Shown: piece after piece, positions 61,876-64,000 of the stretch
Layout: every line of letters begins with the position of its first letter
How positions within the stretch are numbered: position 1 is the first letter of the stretch
NCBI GenBank assembly: GCA_963739175.1
Contig: CAVTZH010000011.1
Span: 717,270 to 781,269 of the forward strand
DNA: 64,000 nt
From: VAZQ01 sp963739175
GTDB lineage: Bacteria > Pseudomonadota > Alphaproteobacteria > Rhizobiales > Xanthobacteraceae
Reading direction: 5' to 3'
The notes under the pieces: generated by a model
What the model saw: only the letters and a program-made list of their open reading frames with translations
What the model was told of the DNA's origin: nothing
Databases searched by the model: none
Program-made: the position numbers and the translations under genes

Positions 61876-62837
61876 CTATTGTGCGGTCTTGATGCCGAGT
61901 TGCCTGATGAAATCGCCCCATCGCTTGAAGTCGGCCTGCATCATCGCCAACATCTCGTCCCGGGTGCCGACGACCGGCTCGACCCCTTGACTCGCCATAC
62001 GTTCGCTGAATTTTGGACCAGACACGGCCGCGCGGATCTCTTGCGACAGGCGGTCAACGACGGCGTTCGGCGTCTTTGCTGGCGCCAGCAGCCCGAACCA
62101 GGTCCCCATTTCGTAGCCGGGGACGCCTGCCTCCGACATCGTCGGCACCTCAGGCAGCAGGTTCATGCGCCTCGGCGATGCTACCGCCAGAACCTTCAGC
62201 TTGCCCCCCTCCGACATGGCCTTCGCTGAAGGCGGTCCGGTCAGCATGAGGTCGACCACGCCTGCAACCACGTCGGTCATGGCCTGCGCGGTGCCGCGGT
62301 ACGATACGTTGTTCATCTCTGTCTTGGTCATCAACTTGAACAGCTCCATGCCGAGATGCTGCTGGAAGCCGATTCCAAGCGAGGCATAGTTCAATTTGCC
62401 AGGATTGGCCTTGGCATGGTCGATCAGTTCGCGGACCGAGTTCCCTGGAACTTTGGGATTGGTCACCAGCACGACGTAGAGCTTGGCGACCACACCAATC
62501 GGAACGAAGTCGCGAAACGGATCATAGGTAACCGGATTGAGGTGCGGATTGATCACCAGGATGTTGTCGACCGCCATCAGCAGCGTGTGACCATCCGGCG
62601 CGGCACGTGCCACAGCTCCCGCCGCCACCTGTCCATTTCCGCCCGGCATGTTCTCGACGATCACCGGTTGTCTCAATTGTTCGGCGAGGCGATCACCGAG
62701 CGTGCGCGCAATCAGGTCGACCGCGCCGCCCGGTGGCTGCGGCAAGACCAGCTTGACCGGCCGCGACGGGTAATCGTCAGCCCGCCCCACACCGCCCAGG
62801 ACTGAAAGCGCAAGCACAAGGCCGAGATCCGCTTCAT
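61876..62837 (-). CDS. Bug/TctC-type substrate-binding protein with damaged signal region
   Basis: 313 residues from a GTG at 62815-62817, but ATG 62835-62837 opens MKRISAL in another frame. Joining the two (adding one missing base after codon 6 or 7) gives MKRISA followed by VLALSVLGGVGRADDYPSRP, a complete signal peptide. Mature TctC features: PVKLVLPQPPGGAVDLIART, VENMPGGNGQVAAGAVARAA, PDGHTLLMAVDNILVINPHL, YRGTAQAMTDVVAGVVDLML. The real start is therefore probably 62837 with a one-base deletion. Co-directional with the LLM monooxygenase, so the pair may take up and oxidise one compound (inference). Confidence 0.8.
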
Positions 62838-62885
62838 ATGCCTACCCAGTGGATTTCTCCTCCAGCGCACGGACTGATAGTAGCA

Positions 62886-62916
62886 AGTAGCCCAGGTCAG
62901 CGAGCAAAACCCGGGA
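62886..62916. repeat. Degenerate GTAGCCC element
   Basis: GTAGCCCAGG...CCCGGGA, a degraded member of the GTAGCCCGG repeat family seen at 52057 and 60151. Confidence 0.5.
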
Positions 62917-62960
62917 ACGCCCGACCAAGTCGATCAACTGGTCCCGGATGTGCCAAAGCA

Positions 62961-62996
62961 CGTCGAAGACGCGCGTAAACGCGCTTATGGCTCCAT
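62961..62996. repeat. REP-like GTCGAAGAC palindrome, copy 3
   Basis: CGTCGAAGACGCGCGTAAAC followed by GCGCTTATGGCTCCAT. GCGCGT / ACGCGC forms a hairpin. Closely related to copy 2. Confidence 0.82.
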
Positions 62997-63027
62997 CCGG
63001 GCTACGCTCTACCCTCGCGAAGCGTCG

Positions 63028-64000
63028 TTACCTCACCTTGACATATTTCCGCAGCACGCGCGGCCTCGGTTCGCCCGCGAAGATGTTGCCGAACTTGTCG
63101 ACGGTGCCGAACTCCGGCCCGCTGCCGGTGCCGACGTTCGGATTGCCGCCTTGATCGAGGATAAAGTACCTCACCCAGCCATTCTGTGCGTCGCCGACTC
63201 TGATCCCCTGCTCGAAACCGGGATTGTCGCGATGGTCCGATTCCGAATCGAACACATAGATCAGGTCCTCGTCGTTGACCGAGAAGGCGATCCCGCTCGG
63301 CATGCCGAACTGATTCCAGCGCGCGAGATACTTGCCGTCCTGGTCGAAGATCTGGATGCGGGCATTCGACCGGTCGCACACGAACAGCCGGCCACGCTTG
63401 TCCATGGTGATGCAATGCGGGACCCGGAACTCGCCGGGCGCATATCCGGTCTTGCCCCAGGATTTGATGAATTTCCCGTCCTTCGAAAACTTCACAATGC
63501 GGTTGTTCGAGCCGTGGCCGTCGGCGATGAAGATGTCGCCGTTGGGGGCCGTGACGACGCCGGCTGGGGCATCGAAGTGATTGTCGTCGTTGCCCGGCAC
63601 ACCCGGCTCGCCGAGCGTCATCAAGAGCTTTCCGTCCGGGCTGAACTTGCGGACGACGTGTCCGGCTTTCACACCGGCCTTGGCGGCGATCTTGTGGCAG
63701 CCTATCGAGCCCGCGTCGGTCGCCCAGACATTGCCCTCACGGTCGATGTGCAGGCCGTGCGGCCAGACGAACATCTGCGCGCCAAAGCTTCTGACGACAT
63801 TGCCCTTGGCATCGAACTTGTAGATCGTGTCGTGCGGCTTGAGTGTGCCATCCGCGTTCATGCAGTCGACACCGAAACGGCCGCCCCGTGCAAACGGCAC
63901 CGGGCTCGTCTCATCGCATCGGATGAAGGCCCAGATGCTCTCGCCGTCGTTGTCGACGTGCACCGATGCCGGCGGTCCCATCTCGCGGCCGCCTGGAAGT
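63028..64000 (-). CDS. NHL-repeat / peptidyl-alpha-hydroxyglycine lyase-like beta-propeller protein (5' end beyond the right edge)
   Basis: At least 323 residues in the window, open to the right edge (LPGGREMGPPASVHVDNDGE), so the N-terminus is missing. NHL-type repeats are visible: VRSFGAQMFVWPHGLHIDRE, GNVWATDAGSIG, LMTLGEPGVPGNDDNHFDAP, GVVTAPNGDIFIADGHGSNN, RVPHCITMDKRGRLFVCDRS, IAFSVNDEDLIYVFDSESDH. The pattern matches bacterial PAL-like propellers. Function unknown; often exported. Separated from the TctC gene by about 190 bp of repeat DNA. Confidence 0.82.
   Translation of the reverse strand, partial: LPGGREMGPPASVHVDNDGESIWAFIRCDETSPVPFARGGRFGVDCMNADGTLKPHDTIYKFDAKGNVVRSFGAQMFVWPHGLHIDREGNVWATDAGSIGCHKIAAKAGVKAGHVVRKFSPDGKLLMTLGEPGVPGNDDNHFDAPAGVVTAPNGDIFIADGHGSNNRIVKFSKDGKFIKSWGKTGYAPGEFRVPHCITMDKRGRLFVCDRSNARIQIFDQDGKYLARWNQFGMPSGIAFSVNDEDLIYVFDSESDHRDNPGFEQGIRVGDAQNGWVRYFILDQGGNPNVGTGSGPEFGTVDKFGNIFAGEPRPRVLRKYVKVR

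Overview
The window is GC-rich chromosomal DNA from an alphaproteobacterium of the order Hyphomicrobiales (Rhizobiales), most like the Nitrobacteraceae/Xanthobacteraceae. The support is gene order and repeat types seen in the sequence: hdaA-pgsA beside purM/purN, the fabD-fabG-acpP-fabF-mltG-yicC-gmk run facing lptF-lptG-lptD-surA-pdxA-rsmA, the rpsF-rpsR-DUF2232-rplI-dnaB-alr...radA...cvpA-purF series, and GTAGCCCGG- and GTCGAAGAC-type intergenic palindromes. Genus cannot be fixed from the window. I found no rRNA, tRNA, CRISPR array, insertion sequence or prophage.

Layout. 1-5.8 kb: ppk1 (cut by the left edge), hdaA, pgsA, then purM and purN, a cold-shock gene and ndk. 6-11.8 kb: a small His-rich secreted protein, a Tat-exported cyclase and a BAAT-type acyl hydrolase, an ABC-F ATPase, a lipoprotein and holC. 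11.8-21.3 kb: pepA divergent from the lipopolysaccharide-export and maturation series lptF-lptG-lptD-surA-like-pdxA-rsmA. 21.4-29.7 kb: a tricarboxylate-type binding protein converging on the leftward gmk-yicC-mltG-fabF-acpP-fabG-fabD block (fatty acid synthesis and wall remodelling). 29.8-38 kb: small conserved gene, S6/S18/L9 ribosomal genes with a DUF2232 membrane protein, a CXXCH protein, a cyclopropane fatty acid synthase, dnaB and alr. 38-49 kb: radA interspersed with accessory genes (PQQ-type sugar dehydrogenase, L,D-transpeptidase, SRPBCC protein, TctC-type protein, sulfatase, serpin) and a pair of MITE-like hairpins. 49.1-58.6 kb: cvpA, purF, SDR, amidohydrolase, MFS exporter, der, lipoprotein, YfgM-like protein, panB, NnrU-like protein. 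58.6-64 kb: a hicBA toxin-antitoxin module, a VOC protein, repeat-rich DNA, an LLM flavin monooxygenase with a TctC-type protein, and an NHL-repeat protein cut by the right edge.

The most notable global signal is that five genes (ppk1, purM, serpin, a lipoprotein, the LLM monooxygenase) each contain one extra base that breaks an otherwise well-conserved reading frame; a sixth (TctC-type, 62.8 kb) seems to lack one base in its signal peptide. In purM the extra base produces an in-frame PurM-PurN fusion. Because ppk1 and purM are housekeeping genes, consensus/assembly error is the leading explanation, but the fusion and the serpin deserve checking. I do not see a convincing new multi-gene system. 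The most unusual items are the serpin with a four-cysteine insert, the paired CTAGTGCC hairpin elements with a solo arm near alr, a double-YkuD-like L,D-transpeptidase, and repeat DNA that has become part of an MFS reading frame.
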